A DNA stretch of 64,000 nt from Leucobacter sp. cx-328. GTDB lineage: Bacteria > Actinomycetota > Actinomycetes > Actinomycetales > Microbacteriaceae. This document shows, in pieces, positions 23,149 through 33,580 of this stretch (position 1 is its first letter; each line of letters starts with the position of its first letter). The position numbers and the translations under genes are program-made. The notes under the pieces are model-generated. The model ran no database searches. It was not told the origin of the DNA and saw nothing but the letters and a program-made list of their open reading frames with translations. The stretch is from contig NZ_JACVMX010000002.1 of NCBI RefSeq assembly GCF_014530035.1, positions 1 to 64,000 of the forward strand, in the 5' to 3' direction.

Positions 23149-24632
23149 ATAAGCCGCTGAAGATTCTGACCAGGACCATCTTCTTGATGTTCCTGGTGCT
23201 GTTCTTCGCTGTCACCATGATTCAGTTCGTGGATGCAGACGAGCTGCGTGCGAACGAGCTCAACTCGCGCACGCTCAAGAACAGCTACAAGGTCGAGCGC
23301 GGCTCGATTCTGGTCAACGGTGAGCCCGTTGCATTCTCCGTGCCGACTGATGACTCGTACCACTACACGCGTCAGTACTCGGACGGCGAGCTCTATGCTC
23401 CCATCACGGGGTACTACTCGCACCTACAGGGCATGTCAGGTCTCGAATCTGCGATGAACAAGGAGCTCTCGGGCACCGGTAATGCGCAATTCTTCAGCCG
23501 CCTGCTGAACACGCTCAACGGTATTGCGCCGCAGGGCAGCTCCATTGAGACCACGATCGATCCCGCAGCCCAGCGCGCTGCGTTCGATGCGCTTACGGAG
23601 TTCGATTTCACAGGCGCCGTCGTCGCAATCGAGCCAGACACTGGCAAGATCCTCGCGCTCGCTTCGACGCCGACGTACGACCCTAATCTGCTCTCCTCGA
23701 ACAGTGATGCGCAGATCATCGAGAACTACCAGGCACTCGAAGATGATCCCGCACAGCCCCTCGCAAACCGTGCGGTCGCTGGCGATCTGTACCCACCCGG
23801 GTCTGTCTACAAGCTGGTTTCGGCATCGGCAATCCTTGAGGCTGGTAAGGCAACCCCGACCAGCCCGCTGCCGAACCCCTCCGCGTACACGCTGCCTGGT
23901 TCGTCGTTCCAGATGAAGAACACCACGAACGCAGCGTGTGGCCCGGGCGACAAGACGACCCTGACCGAGGCGATCCGCATCTCCTGTAACTTGCCGTTTG
24001 CGCAGCTTGCGGCGGGTATGGACCCCAACGCCATCCCCGATATGGCTGAGGCGTACGGGTTCGGTGATGAACTCGAGATCCCCTTCCCGACGACCGCGAG
24101 CCAGGCCCCCAAGCCTGAGGACGCGGCGCAGGCTGCGCTCTCGTCGATCGGCCAGTTCGACGTGCGTTCGACGCCCCTCCAGATCGCAATGGTTTCGGCC
24201 GGCATCGCAAACGGCGGCACAGTCATGTACCCGCAGCTCGTCGAATCGGTGATTTCGCCCGACCTCAAGGTCGAGCAGTCATTTAGCGAAAAAGAGTACT
24301 CCACGCCTATTTCATCCCAGACGGCGAATGAGATCGCTGCGATGATGGAGCTTGGAGTTTCTTCGGCAGACGGCTACGCAAATTCCTCCGGCATTGACGG
24401 GGTCCGCGTAGCTGGCAAGACGGGCACTGCCGAAATGGGCAACGACGAAGACGGAACGGTTCGTCCGTACACGCTTTGGTACACCGGTTTCGCACCGGTA
24501 GACAACCCGAAGGTTGCCGTAGCTGTAGTGGTCGCCGACGGCGGCGGAGCTGCATTTAATTACGACGCAATGTCGTCAGAGACCACAACAATCATTGGAA
24601 AACGAGTAATGGAAGCGGTGTTGAGCGAATGA
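23145..24632 (+). CDS. pbpA: Class B penicillin-binding protein PbpA
   Basis: A 495-residue D,D-transpeptidase that cross-links peptidoglycan together with RodA. One N-terminal membrane anchor (about 9-28), a dimerisation region, then the transpeptidase domain with S220-V-Y-K223, S280-C-N282 and K425-T-G. It is shorter than E. coli PBP2, as is normal for actinobacterial PbpA, and it lacks PASTA domains. The start overlaps rodA and the stop overlaps pknA by four bases, so it is tightly coupled. Confidence 0.95.
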   Translation: MNKPLKILTRTIFLMFLVLFFAVTMIQFVDADELRANELNSRTLKNSYKVERGSILVNGEPVAFSVPTDDSYHYTRQYSDGELYAPITGYYSHLQGMSGLESAMNKELSGTGNAQFFSRLLNTLNGIAPQGSSIETTIDPAAQRAAFDALTEFDFTGAVVAIEPDTGKILALASTPTYDPNLLSSNSDAQIIENYQALEDDPAQPLANRAVAGDLYPPGSVYKLVSASAILEAGKATPTSPLPNPSAYTLPGSSFQMKNTTNAACGPGDKTTLTEAIRISCNLPFAQLAAGMDPNAIPDMAEAYGFGDELEIPFPTTASQAPKPEDAAQAALSSIGQFDVRSTPLQIAMVSAGIANGGTVMYPQLVESVISPDLKVEQSFSEKEYSTPISSQTANEIAAMMELGVSSADGYANSSGIDGVRVAGKTGTAEMGNDEDGTVRPYTLWYTGFAPVDNPKVAVAVVVADGGGAAFNYDAMSSETTTIIGKRVMEAVLSE

Positions 24633-26368
24633 GGCCAGCAGAAGGGATCACGTTCGGCGGTCGCTATGAGCTGAGCTCACGGGTCGCCGTTGGCGGCATG
24701 GGCGAGGTTTGGCGGGCGACCGACAACATCATCGGTCGTACCGTCGCGATTAAGATCCTCAAGGACGAGTACATGGGGGACCCTGGGTTCCTCGAGCGTT
24801 TCCGTGCCGAGGCACGTCACGCTGCGCTCGTGAACCACGAGGGTATTGCGAACGTATTTGACTACGGTGAAGAGCAGGGGTCGGCGTACATCGTCATGGA
24901 ACTCGTTCCGGGCGAACCCCTTTCGACCATCATCGAGCGCGAAGGTCGTCTGCCGTCGAACCGCGTACTCGGCATCGTCGCGCAGACCGCGACCTCGCTG
25001 CAGGCTGCACACGACGCAGGCCTCGTGCACCGCGATGTGAAGCCGGGCAACCTGCTCATCACCCCTGAGGGTCGCGTGAAGATCACCGACTTCGGTATCG
25101 CACGCATCGCCGACCAGGTGCCGCTCACCGCAACCGGCCAGGTCATGGGTACCGTTCAGTACCTCGCGCCTGAGCAGGCAAGCGGCCACTCGGCAACCGC
25201 AGCGACCGACATTTACTCGCTCGGCATCGTCGCGTACGAGTGCCTCGCAGGTAAGCGCCCCTTCACTGGCGAATCGCAGGTCGCAATCGCGATGGCTCAG
25301 ATCAATGACGAGCCGCCCGCACTGCCCGATGACATCCCTGAGGCAGTCCGTAACCTGGTGTACGCGTGCCTCGATAAGGACGCAGACGGTCGCCCCGAGA
25401 CCGCGGCAAAGCTCGCTTCGGCAGCTGCAGCCCTGCACCGCGGCGACGTGCAGCTCGCTGCGAGCTACGTTCCGCAGGTACTCGGCGCACCTGACACGAG
25501 CGCTGCGACCACCGTCATGCCGCAGATGGACGACGCTGCGACCACGATGATGCCGCAGACTGGCGTGCTTGCTGAGTCTGCCGAAGGCGACGTAGAGAGC
25601 ACCGACATCGAGGGTGACGAGAAGCCGAAGAAAAAGAAGAGCCGCTGGACCTGGCCGCTCATCTCGCTGCTCGCGCTGCTCCTTCTTATCGGTGGCGGTA
25701 CCGTCTACGCACTGGTCTCTGCAGCGCAGAACGACGAGGGCACGACGACCCAGACCACCAAGCCGAAGCCGAAGCCGACCAAGCCGACCGTTGTTGAGCC
25801 TGAAAAGCCCACCACCGCGACGATCGACGAGAGCCAGGTTGTCGGCAAATCATACGATGAGGCAGTTGGCTACCTGAACGGTCTCGGATTCCAGAACATC
25901 AGCAAGACTGAGGTTGGCCCCGTTCCCGATGCACAGGTCGGCCTCGTTTCTGGCATCAACCCCTCGGGCAACGTCGCATTCGATCAGACGATCACCCTGG
26001 CTGTGAACACCGGTTTCCCGCAGCTCGGTACCCCGTCAACGCCGAAGAGCGATGTCTCCTCAGTCGCTGTCGGCAGCACCTTCACGGTGACCGGCTTCGA
26101 CTCAAGCTGCCCATCGGGCCTTGGGAACCCGACGTACGAGATCATCACCGATCCGCAGGGCATCGTTTCGTTGCAGAACACTCCGTCGGCAAACGGCGCA
26201 ACGTTCATGGCGATGGGCGCTGGTTCGGTCAACATCTCGTACAAGATCACCTGCTCGGGCGCGCAGGAGCGCACCTCTGACGCATCGGGTGCACTCACCA
26301 TCAAGGTGACTGAGCCTGTTGTACCGCCCACCGGTGACAGCGACGCAAGCGAGAACAAGGACAACTAA
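24629..26368 (+). CDS. pknA: Ser/Thr protein kinase PknA-like with one PASTA domain
   Basis: A 579-residue membrane kinase. The catalytic domain spans about 12-275: glycine loop VAVGGMGEVW, Lys42, HRDVKPGN with Asp136, DFG at 154-156, and GTVQYLAPEQ. A cytoplasmic linker (repeated TTVMPQMDDAATTMMPQTG) leads to one membrane helix (about 348-369), a Lys/Pro/Thr spacer and a single PASTA-like domain (about 395-465, VVGKSYDEAVGYLNGLGF). The last 100 residues (about 470-570) are not PASTA; they look like a beta-rich Ig-type domain with two cysteines (SSCPSG, ITCSG). M. tuberculosis PknA has no PASTA domain, so the layout differs. It is the last gene before a strong terminator. Confidence 0.9.
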   Translation: MRPAEGITFGGRYELSSRVAVGGMGEVWRATDNIIGRTVAIKILKDEYMGDPGFLERFRAEARHAALVNHEGIANVFDYGEEQGSAYIVMELVPGEPLSTIIEREGRLPSNRVLGIVAQTATSLQAAHDAGLVHRDVKPGNLLITPEGRVKITDFGIARIADQVPLTATGQVMGTVQYLAPEQASGHSATAATDIYSLGIVAYECLAGKRPFTGESQVAIAMAQINDEPPALPDDIPEAVRNLVYACLDKDADGRPETAAKLASAAAALHRGDVQLAASYVPQVLGAPDTSAATTVMPQMDDAATTMMPQTGVLAESAEGDVESTDIEGDEKPKKKKSRWTWPLISLLALLLLIGGGTVYALVSAAQNDEGTTTQTTKPKPKPTKPTVVEPEKPTTATIDESQVVGKSYDEAVGYLNGLGFQNISKTEVGPVPDAQVGLVSGINPSGNVAFDQTITLAVNTGFPQLGTPSTPKSDVSSVAVGSTFTVTGFDSSCPSGLGNPTYEIITDPQGIVSLQNTPSANGATFMAMGAGSVNISYKITCSGAQERTSDASGALTIKVTEPVVPPTGDSDASENKDN

Positions 26369-26391
26369 GTTCCGCATCTCTTCCAATGATG

Positions 26392-26427
26392 AAAAGCGAG
26401 GGCATCCGATTCGGGTGCCCTCGCTTT
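26392..26427 (+). terminator. Terminator of the fhaA-pknA operon
   Basis: Stem AAGCGAGGGCA with TGCCCTCGCTT, loop of about 10, followed by a T-run. It separates pknA from pknB, which must have its own promoter in 26428-26597 (none clear). Confidence 0.93.
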
Positions 26428-26597
26428 TTGTATTGGCTCTACGCGCGTATGCGACGACGTTTGTTCGCTATCTCGACGACAGTTGTAGGCCTGAAAAACA
26501 TCTGATCCACGTACTGCAATCGTTATGCATGACCGTCGTGGCGCTCAGGCCAGACACGTAGACTGGAAGGTAGTTTGTCTCTACGGAAGGGGTGTGC

Positions 26598-28295
<1,698 letters not shown>

Positions 28296-28320
28296 ACAGG
28301 CCAACCGGCCCCAACAGGCC

Positions 28321-28390
28321 AACCCCGCGAAACGGCCCCGTTCCTGCGAGATGACAAGTTTCATCCGCAAGAACGGGGCCGTTTCGATGG
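28321..28390. repeat. Palindromic intergenic repeat, copy F (divergent), likely pknB terminator
   Basis: Left end AACCCCGCGAAAC is shared with the family. Arms of 21 bases (28328-28348 and 28366-28386) pair with one mismatch. The core GATGACAAGTTTCATCCGC keeps the TTTCATnCGC of the family. Lying 25 bases past the pknB stop, it probably also ends that transcript. TTTCGATGGAGCGG is then repeated at 28382 and 28401. Confidence 0.65.
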
Positions 28391-28505
28391 AGCGGGGCGT
28401 TTTCGATGGAGCGGAGCCGCTTCACTCGGTTGCCAGACACCAGGCACCCGAATGACAAGATGTGGTGTCCACTGCACCGCATGAGAGCCCGGGCTGCACA
28501 GTAAA

Positions 28506-28540
28506 CGGCCCCAACCGCGAGCAATACGCAGCTGGGGCCG
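28506..28540 (-). terminator. Probable terminator of the phosphoesterase gene
   Basis: Stem CGGCCCCA (28506-28513) with TGGGGCCG (28533-28540), 16 bases past the stop codon at 28556, with TTTACTG following on the minus strand. Confidence 0.6.
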
Positions 28541-28555
28541 ATCACTTACGGGGAG

Positions 28556-31285
28556 CTACTCGCTCGCGGTCGCCTGCTGACGTCGGCGGATCATGACCGC
28601 AACACCCAGCGCCAGCAGCAACGCACCGGCGGCGCCGAGCGGGAGCAGGCCTGCTGCACCGGTGTTGGCGAGGCCAGCCGCGCCGTTGGCCGCGGTGCCG
28701 TTCGTGCCGCTCCCGGCGGTGTTCGAACCGCCCGCAGAGCCGGAGCCGGAGCCGGAGCCACCGGAGGTTCCCGATCCGCCGCCGGTGCCGCCGCCGGTGC
28801 CGCCGCCGGACCCGCCACCGGGTTCGACGGGCGCAGCTGCAGTCACAGTGAGCGGCGTCGAAACTGACTTGCCGTTGGGCAGCACGACGACGAGTTCGTG
28901 CGGTGCGTCGGTCGCGGTGTTCGCGGGGATGGTGACAGTCGTCGAGAACGCGCCATCGGCGTCGACGGTTGCGGTGCCGAGCTCGACCGGGTCAGAGTGC
29001 AACTCGACCTTCAGCTCACTCTCGGGGGTGAAGCCTGTGCCTGCGACGGTCAGATCCGCGCCCTGCTTCACCTCGGTTGCGCCGAGCGTCAGCTGGGGTC
29101 CGGCCGGTGCATCAACGCCGGGTTCGGTGACCCACTTGGTGTCGGTCGCGTACTTGGTGACAGTGAACTCGTCGAAGAGCTCGCCGACCTGCGGCACTGC
29201 CTTCTCGGTGTAGACCGGGCGCTCGCCACTCGCGTCAGTGAGTGTGAAGCTCTTCGCGCCACTGGGGCGCTCAGCGACGTACGAGCGGTAGGTCAGCTGA
29301 TCCTCGGTGACGTCGATCACCTGGTAGGTCGTGACGTCCTGGGCGCGGATCCGCTGGATCGCACCATTGTTCGTCCACACGTTCTTCTCCTCGGTCTCGA
29401 GGTCGTAGTGCTTCGCGCCCGAGTTCGAGACGGCGTAGACGGGGCCGGTAGTCAGGCCGGAAGTGTCGGTGAGGTCGGCGGTGTTGTATCCGCGGCCGTA
29501 GGTGTGATCGTGGCCCATGAGCACGAGGTCAATGTTGTTCTCTTCGAAGACGGGAACCCAGTGCTTGCGCAGGACCGCTTCGTCACGTCCCGACGAGGTC
29601 GAGTAGACCGGCTGGTGGAAGGTGACGACGTTCCACTTCGATGCGCTGTTCTTGAGCACGTAGTCGAGCCATGCAGCCTGGTACTCGGTCCAGAGCTCCT
29701 GCACCTTGCCGCTCGGGCATTCGGTGCCGGTGCACGCGGGGAGGTTGTCAGGCTTCAGGAAGGTGGTGTCGCGGGTCGCGTTAAGCGTGATGAAGCGCAC
29801 GCCCTGGTAGTCCGTGAAGTACACGGTCTCTGCCGCGAACTCTGCCCAGCGCTCGAAGTATGCCGCGTACTGCTTCGCCGCATCGGTATCACCCTGGGCG
29901 AGCGCTGCGAGGTCGCCGATGGTTTCGGTTCCCGGCTGGTTCAGCGGGTATTCGAAGTGCGCCTTCCATGACTGGAGCAGCTTGTCACCCGAGTACTCGT
30001 GGTTGCCAGGCGCGGCCATAACGTTCGTGCTCGTTGCCGAGCGCTCCATACCCTTGAACCAGTTCTGCCACTCGACATCGTTGCTGCCGGTGTTGATGAG
30101 GTCACCAGCGTGTACCGAACCGATCGAATCGGTCGCCTTCGCCTCAGCCTGCAGCACGACCGACGGCCAGGTCGTATCGAGGCCGATCTGCGCGTCACCG
30201 TAGTAGACAAACTGGAAGTCGGTGTCGCTCGGGTCAGCGGTCGTGAAGTCGAACCACTCACTCCATGCGCCGGGCAAACCGACGCGGTAGCGGTAGTCAG
30301 TTGCGGGCTCGAGCTCGGCAACCGTCGCCGAGAAGTGCTGGTTGAGGTTGCCGTTGACCTTGCCGGCTTCGTACGCATCAATCACGCGAGTTGATGCGGG
30401 GGCGGATCCCGCTGCCGCATCGCCAACCGCACCAATCTCTACCTGGCCGATCGTGTGACCTGCGTCACCCGCGAGCCACGAGAACGACTGTGAGGTCGCT
30501 GGTGTCTCGGTCGGGGTGAGGATCACGCGCGACGGTGCCGCCGCCACAGGATCAACCGAGCCGTCTTCGTTCTTCGCCTGCACGGTGAGGCTCGTCATGT
30601 CAAAGTAGGCGTCGGACGATGTTTCGCGGTCTTGGTACAGCGCAACAGCGATCGTGTTCGTACCGTCGTGCAGCAGTGCCGGATCAATCGCGAACGTGCT
30701 CTTCACTGGGTCACCAGCGGAGCTTCCCGCGTACTGTAGGTTTGACGGGTTCGCATCGTCGACGCGCTCGTCGACAAAGCCCGCCACCTTCTCACCGTTG
30801 ACGTACACGCGGAGTGCGTCGTCGTAGATAACCTCTGACTTCACGGCGCCGATCTGCGCCGCAGCACCCTCAGCGAGCTCGAAGCTCGTCCGGAAGAAGT
30901 AGGTCGGCACCGTCGGTGCCGCGGTGTCATTGATGTAGTGCTGCAGCTTAGTCTTCGGGGTGTACGGCCCGACCGCGGCAAGCTTGTTGCCCTTCACACC
31001 GAATGCGCCCGGCGCAACGGCCCAGGCATCATCTGCGAAGTCTGGGGCGGTCCAGCTGTTGCGATCCGCGCCCTCTGCCGATGGTTCAACGGCGGTATCA
31101 AGGTAATGCCACTCGGTTCCCGTGGTCACGAGCGGAGTGGTTGGGAGTTCGGGCGTAGTCGCGGCAGCGAGTGGCGCGGCGAGAGCGGAGCTTGCGACGG
31201 GCAGCGCGAGGCCGCCACCAACAAGCGCGGCAAGGGTGACCAGCGTCACACCTCGCCTCACCCGCGGAGCACGGGCAGAGATCAT
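28556..31285 (-). CDS. Sortase-anchored metallophosphoesterase (purple acid phosphatase-like)
   Basis: A 909-residue secreted surface enzyme. Parts in order: signal peptide (about 1-36, ending SSALAAP), a beta-rich region with FFRTSFEL and an Asp/Asn-rich fold (about 60-240), a fibronectin-like domain of purple acid phosphatases (about 255-350), a calcineurin-type catalytic domain (about 355-680) with GDAQIG, GDLIN, GNHE and MGHDHTYGR metal-ligand motifs, an Ig-like domain (about 735-825), a Gly/Ser-rich spacer, and the sorting signal LANTG (872-876) with hydrophobic helix and RRRQQ tail. LAxTG is the class E sortase signal, and a class E sortase is encoded at 32377. Of three adjacent ATGs, 31285 has the best spacing to AAAGGA. 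Confidence 0.9.
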   Translation of the reverse strand: MISARAPRVRRGVTLVTLAALVGGGLALPVASSALAAPLAAATTPELPTTPLVTTGTEWHYLDTAVEPSAEGADRNSWTAPDFADDAWAVAPGAFGVKGNKLAAVGPYTPKTKLQHYINDTAAPTVPTYFFRTSFELAEGAAAQIGAVKSEVIYDDALRVYVNGEKVAGFVDERVDDANPSNLQYAGSSAGDPVKSTFAIDPALLHDGTNTIAVALYQDRETSSDAYFDMTSLTVQAKNEDGSVDPVAAAPSRVILTPTETPATSQSFSWLAGDAGHTIGQVEIGAVGDAAAGSAPASTRVIDAYEAGKVNGNLNQHFSATVAELEPATDYRYRVGLPGAWSEWFDFTTADPSDTDFQFVYYGDAQIGLDTTWPSVVLQAEAKATDSIGSVHAGDLINTGSNDVEWQNWFKGMERSATSTNVMAAPGNHEYSGDKLLQSWKAHFEYPLNQPGTETIGDLAALAQGDTDAAKQYAAYFERWAEFAAETVYFTDYQGVRFITLNATRDTTFLKPDNLPACTGTECPSGKVQELWTEYQAAWLDYVLKNSASKWNVVTFHQPVYSTSSGRDEAVLRKHWVPVFEENNIDLVLMGHDHTYGRGYNTADLTDTSGLTTGPVYAVSNSGAKHYDLETEEKNVWTNNGAIQRIRAQDVTTYQVIDVTEDQLTYRSYVAERPSGAKSFTLTDASGERPVYTEKAVPQVGELFDEFTVTKYATDTKWVTEPGVDAPAGPQLTLGATEVKQGADLTVAGTGFTPESELKVELHSDPVELGTATVDADGAFSTTVTIPANTATDAPHELVVVLPNGKSVSTPLTVTAAAPVEPGGGSGGGTGGGTGGGSGTSGGSGSGSGSAGGSNTAGSGTNGTAANGAAGLANTGAAGLLPLGAAGALLLALGVAVMIRRRQQATASE

Positions 31286-31450
31286 CATCATTCCTTTGGT
31301 CGGATGCACATCTTGCACCGGCTGCTGCCGGCCATGTCCATCCCACCGCAGGCGAGTAAACCACTACTCTCCCGAGGGTTTCCCCGCGATGAACGGCAGC
31401 TGGCGGGGCAGCTGGCGGGCCGACTTGCGGGACGGTGCCCAGACACAGCA

Positions 31451-31542
31451 AACCCCTCGAAACAGGGCGCTTCTCCCGAGAAGCGGCCCTTCATACGTAT
31501 GAAAGGGACGATCTCGGCAGAACCTGCCAGTTTCGAGGGGTT
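31451..31542. repeat. Palindromic intergenic repeat, copy D
   Basis: Terminal 13-bp perfect inverted repeat AACCCCTCGAAAC / GTTTCGAGGGGTT (31451-31463, 31530-31542). Middle arms CTTCTCCCGAGA and TCTCGGCAGAA pair partly. Core CCCTTCATACGTATGAAAGGG. It lies between the convergent ends of pabA and the upstream region of the phosphoesterase gene. Confidence 0.82.
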
Positions 31543-31560
31543 GAGTCCGGAGGTGAGTAT

Positions 31561-32196
31561 CTACGAGCGGATCAGCGGTGACAGCGCACGCGCCGTCTCC
31601 GCAGCATTTGCAAGCCCGGCGATGCGGAGCCAGTTGCCGAGCTGCTGGTAGCCGCCCTCGGTCAGCACCGACTCGGGGTGGTACTGCACGCCGAAGATCG
31701 GGCGATCGCGGTGACGCACAGCCATGACGACGCCATCGGCGGTCTCTGCGGTGATCGCGAGCGACTCAGGCACGGTGCTGCGCACAATCGCGAGCGAGTG
31801 GTACCGGGTAGCCGCAAACTCGGGAGCGACGTGTGCAAAGAACTCGTCACCCGTGTGCTGCACGCGCGAGACCTTGCCGTGCATGAGCTGTTCAGCGTGC
31901 GTGACGACGCCACCGAGCGCCTCTGCGATGGCCTGATGGCCGAGGCAGACGCCGAGCAACGGGATGCCCTCGCGCACCGCAAGGCTCACCATGGGGATCG
32001 AGACACCCGCCTCAGCGGGAGTGCCCGGACCTGGCGAGACGAGCACGCCGTCGAAGCCGCGCACGAGTTCTTCGAGTTCGCCGACCGTCACGTCATCATT
32101 GCGGATCACATGGGTCTCGGCACCGAGCTGCTGCAGGTAGCCGTTGATCGTGTAGACGAAGCTGTCGTAGTTATCGATCACAAGGATTCGGGTCAT
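31561..32196 (-). CDS. Glutamine amidotransferase PabA/TrpG
   Basis: A 211-residue class I glutamine amidotransferase subunit that feeds ammonia to anthranilate or p-aminobenzoate synthase. Catalytic Cys lies in LLGVCLGHQA (near 84) and the His-Glu pair in QYHPESV (near 174). N-terminal VIDNYDSF and SPGPGTP are typical of component II. No partner synthase gene is nearby, so folate and tryptophan use cannot be separated. In actinobacteria this gene is regularly found beside pknB and crgA (trpG Rv0013 in M. tuberculosis). The ATG at 32196 has AGAGG eight bases upstream. The 51-residue membrane gene is 15 bases upstream. Confidence 0.93.
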   Translation of the reverse strand: MTRILVIDNYDSFVYTINGYLQQLGAETHVIRNDDVTVGELEELVRGFDGVLVSPGPGTPAEAGVSIPMVSLAVREGIPLLGVCLGHQAIAEALGGVVTHAEQLMHGKVSRVQHTGDEFFAHVAPEFAATRYHSLAIVRSTVPESLAITAETADGVVMAVRHRDRPIFGVQYHPESVLTEGGYQQLGNWLRIAGLANAAETARALSPLIRS

Positions 32197-32211
32197 CAGG
32201 GTACCTCTGGG

Positions 32212-32367
32212 CTATTCGACAGTGACTTCGGGTTCGGGCAGCAGGGTCGCTACCCACGGGTAGATGTAGAAGATGAGCGCATACACGAGCACAGCTGCCG
32301 CAAGGAGCAGGATGATGACGCGCAGCCAGGCCGGTCCGGGGAAGAAGCGCCAAAGAATGGAGAACAT
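32212..32367 (-). CDS. 51-residue single-pass membrane protein, unknown
   Basis: MFSILWRFFPGPAWLRV, then a hydrophobic helix (about 17-40, IILLLAAAVLVYALIFYIYP), then an acidic tail PEPEVTVE. I do not know the family name. It sits between the sortase and pabA on the same strand with gaps of 9 and 15 bases, so it is cotranscribed. Small membrane proteins at this place recur in related genomes in my recollection. Helper functions for the sortase or for division are possible but only inferred. The ribosome site is weak (AAGG about 11 bases upstream). Confidence 0.75.
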   Translation of the reverse strand: MFSILWRFFPGPAWLRVIILLLAAAVLVYALIFYIYPWVATLLPEPEVTVE

Positions 32368-32376
32368 TTCGCAGCC

Positions 32377-33123
32377 TTAACCTTTCAACTTTGGGTTCAG
32401 TTCAAGCAGCTCGGCCGGTGGGCCTTCATTGCGCGGCTGGAAATCTTCAAGCACGGAATACGCGATCACTCGCTCGTATGCGCCCCAGTGCTTCGGATGG
32501 CAGCTCGTAAGCGTGAGAATCTGGTCGTCGCCCGCTGCGCTTTCAAGGCGCGGGAACGGGTTCAGCACGTCAACCTCGCTCGGGTCAACATACTCGGCCG
32601 ACCGATACCTGTAGGTGTACCAACCCTGCTCCGTTTCAAGGAACAGCGGATCACCGATCCGCAAATTCATAATCTCGCGGAACGGCTGCGTGTGACTGCC
32701 AGAACGGTGTGCAGCCCAGGCAGTGTTGCCCGGTTCACCCGGCATCGAGGTATCGGCGTACCGGCCGATGCCCTTTTCGTCGAGGTCGAGCACCAGGTCG
32801 CGGTTCGTGCCCTCAGCGACACGGTTTGTGTAGGTCTTGCCGAATGCCGGGACGTGAAGCACACCGAACACTTCGCCCTCTGCGGGGCGAGCAACGGCAG
32901 GCACACCCTCGATGTTCGGATCATGTACGAAGTTTTCTTCCCACTTCGCGGAGTCTTCGGCCGTCAAAGTGGTCTGCTTTGCCCCTACTGTGAGGTTCAC
33001 ATACCAGGGTTGCCAGACGATGAATCCGAGCACAGCAATGCCCGCGACCAGCAACAGCTCACCGATCACCGTAAGTGGGCTCAGGCGACGACGCCGAGCC
33101 TTTCCGGGTGCGACCCTATTCAT
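32377..33123 (-). CDS. srtE: Class E sortase
   Basis: A 248-residue membrane-bound transpeptidase that cleaves LAxTG sorting signals and links proteins to the cell wall. N-terminal membrane helix about 18-37, then the beta-barrel sortase domain. Catalytic residues are His139 (AAHRSG), Cys208 (LTSCHPK) and Arg218 (YERVIAYS). Class E assignment rests on LTSCHP, the placement near pknB/crgA typical of actinobacteria, and the presence in this window of two proteins ending in LANTG and LAHTG. ATG 33123 has AAGGG upstream. First gene of sortase - small membrane protein - pabA. Confidence 0.93.
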   Translation of the reverse strand: MNRVAPGKARRRRLSPLTVIGELLLVAGIAVLGFIVWQPWYVNLTVGAKQTTLTAEDSAKWEENFVHDPNIEGVPAVARPAEGEVFGVLHVPAFGKTYTNRVAEGTNRDLVLDLDEKGIGRYADTSMPGEPGNTAWAAHRSGSHTQPFREIMNLRIGDPLFLETEQGWYTYRYRSAEYVDPSEVDVLNPFPRLESAAGDDQILTLTSCHPKHWGAYERVIAYSVLEDFQPRNEGPPAELLELNPKLKG

Positions 33124-33185
33124 AGTCCCTTATCTTACGGGTGACTCATCGAATTTTTCGGGACTCTCGCTGTAGACTCAGGGAC

Positions 33186-33458
33186 ATGGTTGCATCAGGA
33201 AAGCAAGTGCAGAAGAACGGCAAGGCAGAGGTCGCTAGCGCTGAGGCGCGCCGTGCTGCACGCAATGAGGCCCCGAACCCCGTGTGGTTCAAGCCCGTTA
33301 TGTTCGGTTTCATGTTGATCGGACTCATCTGGATCGTGACGTACTACATCACGAGCTCAACCGTCGGCTTCCCCATTCCCGCACTCGGGAATGGCAACAT
33401 CTTCGTTGGTTTTGGCTTCGTCTTGATCGGCTTCCTCATGACCCCCTGGTGGAAGTAA
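33186..33458 (+). CDS. crgA: Cell division protein CrgA
   Basis: A 90-residue membrane protein of the actinobacterial divisome that interacts with FtsZ, FtsQ and penicillin-binding proteins. Basic N-terminus, then two membrane helices (about 34-56, PVMFGFMLIGLIWIVTYYIT, and 68-87, NIFVGFGFVLIGFLMTPWW) ending MTPWWK, as in the family. The ATG at 33186 fits the family; the open frame extends further upstream without conservation. It is divergent from the sortase with about 60 bases between, so promoters overlap. Two hairpins follow. Confidence 0.93.
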   Translation: MVASGKQVQKNGKAEVASAEARRAARNEAPNPVWFKPVMFGFMLIGLIWIVTYYITSSTVGFPIPALGNGNIFVGFGFVLIGFLMTPWWK

Positions 33459-33480
33459 CCACAAGAATTACACCCATGTA

Positions 33481-33557
33481 GTTTCTCCCCAGACTGGGGA
33501 GAAACCTGTGGATAACTTTGAAGGCCCCCGGCGTACTGCCGAGGGCCTTCAAGGTTT
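33481..33557. terminator. Two hairpins between crgA and the rhomboid gene
   Basis: First hairpin GTTTCTCCCC...GGGGAGAAAC (33481-33505). Second TTGAAGGCCC (33518-33527) with GGGCCTTCAA (33543-33552), followed by GGTTTTAT. They serve convergent genes. A perfect DnaA box (TTATCCACA on the minus strand, 33507-33515) lies between the two. Confidence 0.85.
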
Positions 33558-33580
33558 TATCGCGGATCTATTCCGCAGTG

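Noticed and set aside
31678..33144. Plus-strand open frame of 488 codons
   Set aside because: It is antisense to pabA, the 51-residue gene and the sortase, all of which have catalytic motifs and ribosome sites.
33507..33515. Single DnaA box between crgA and the rhomboid gene as a regulatory site
   Set aside because: One isolated 9-mer between two terminators can occur by chance; there is no cluster around it.
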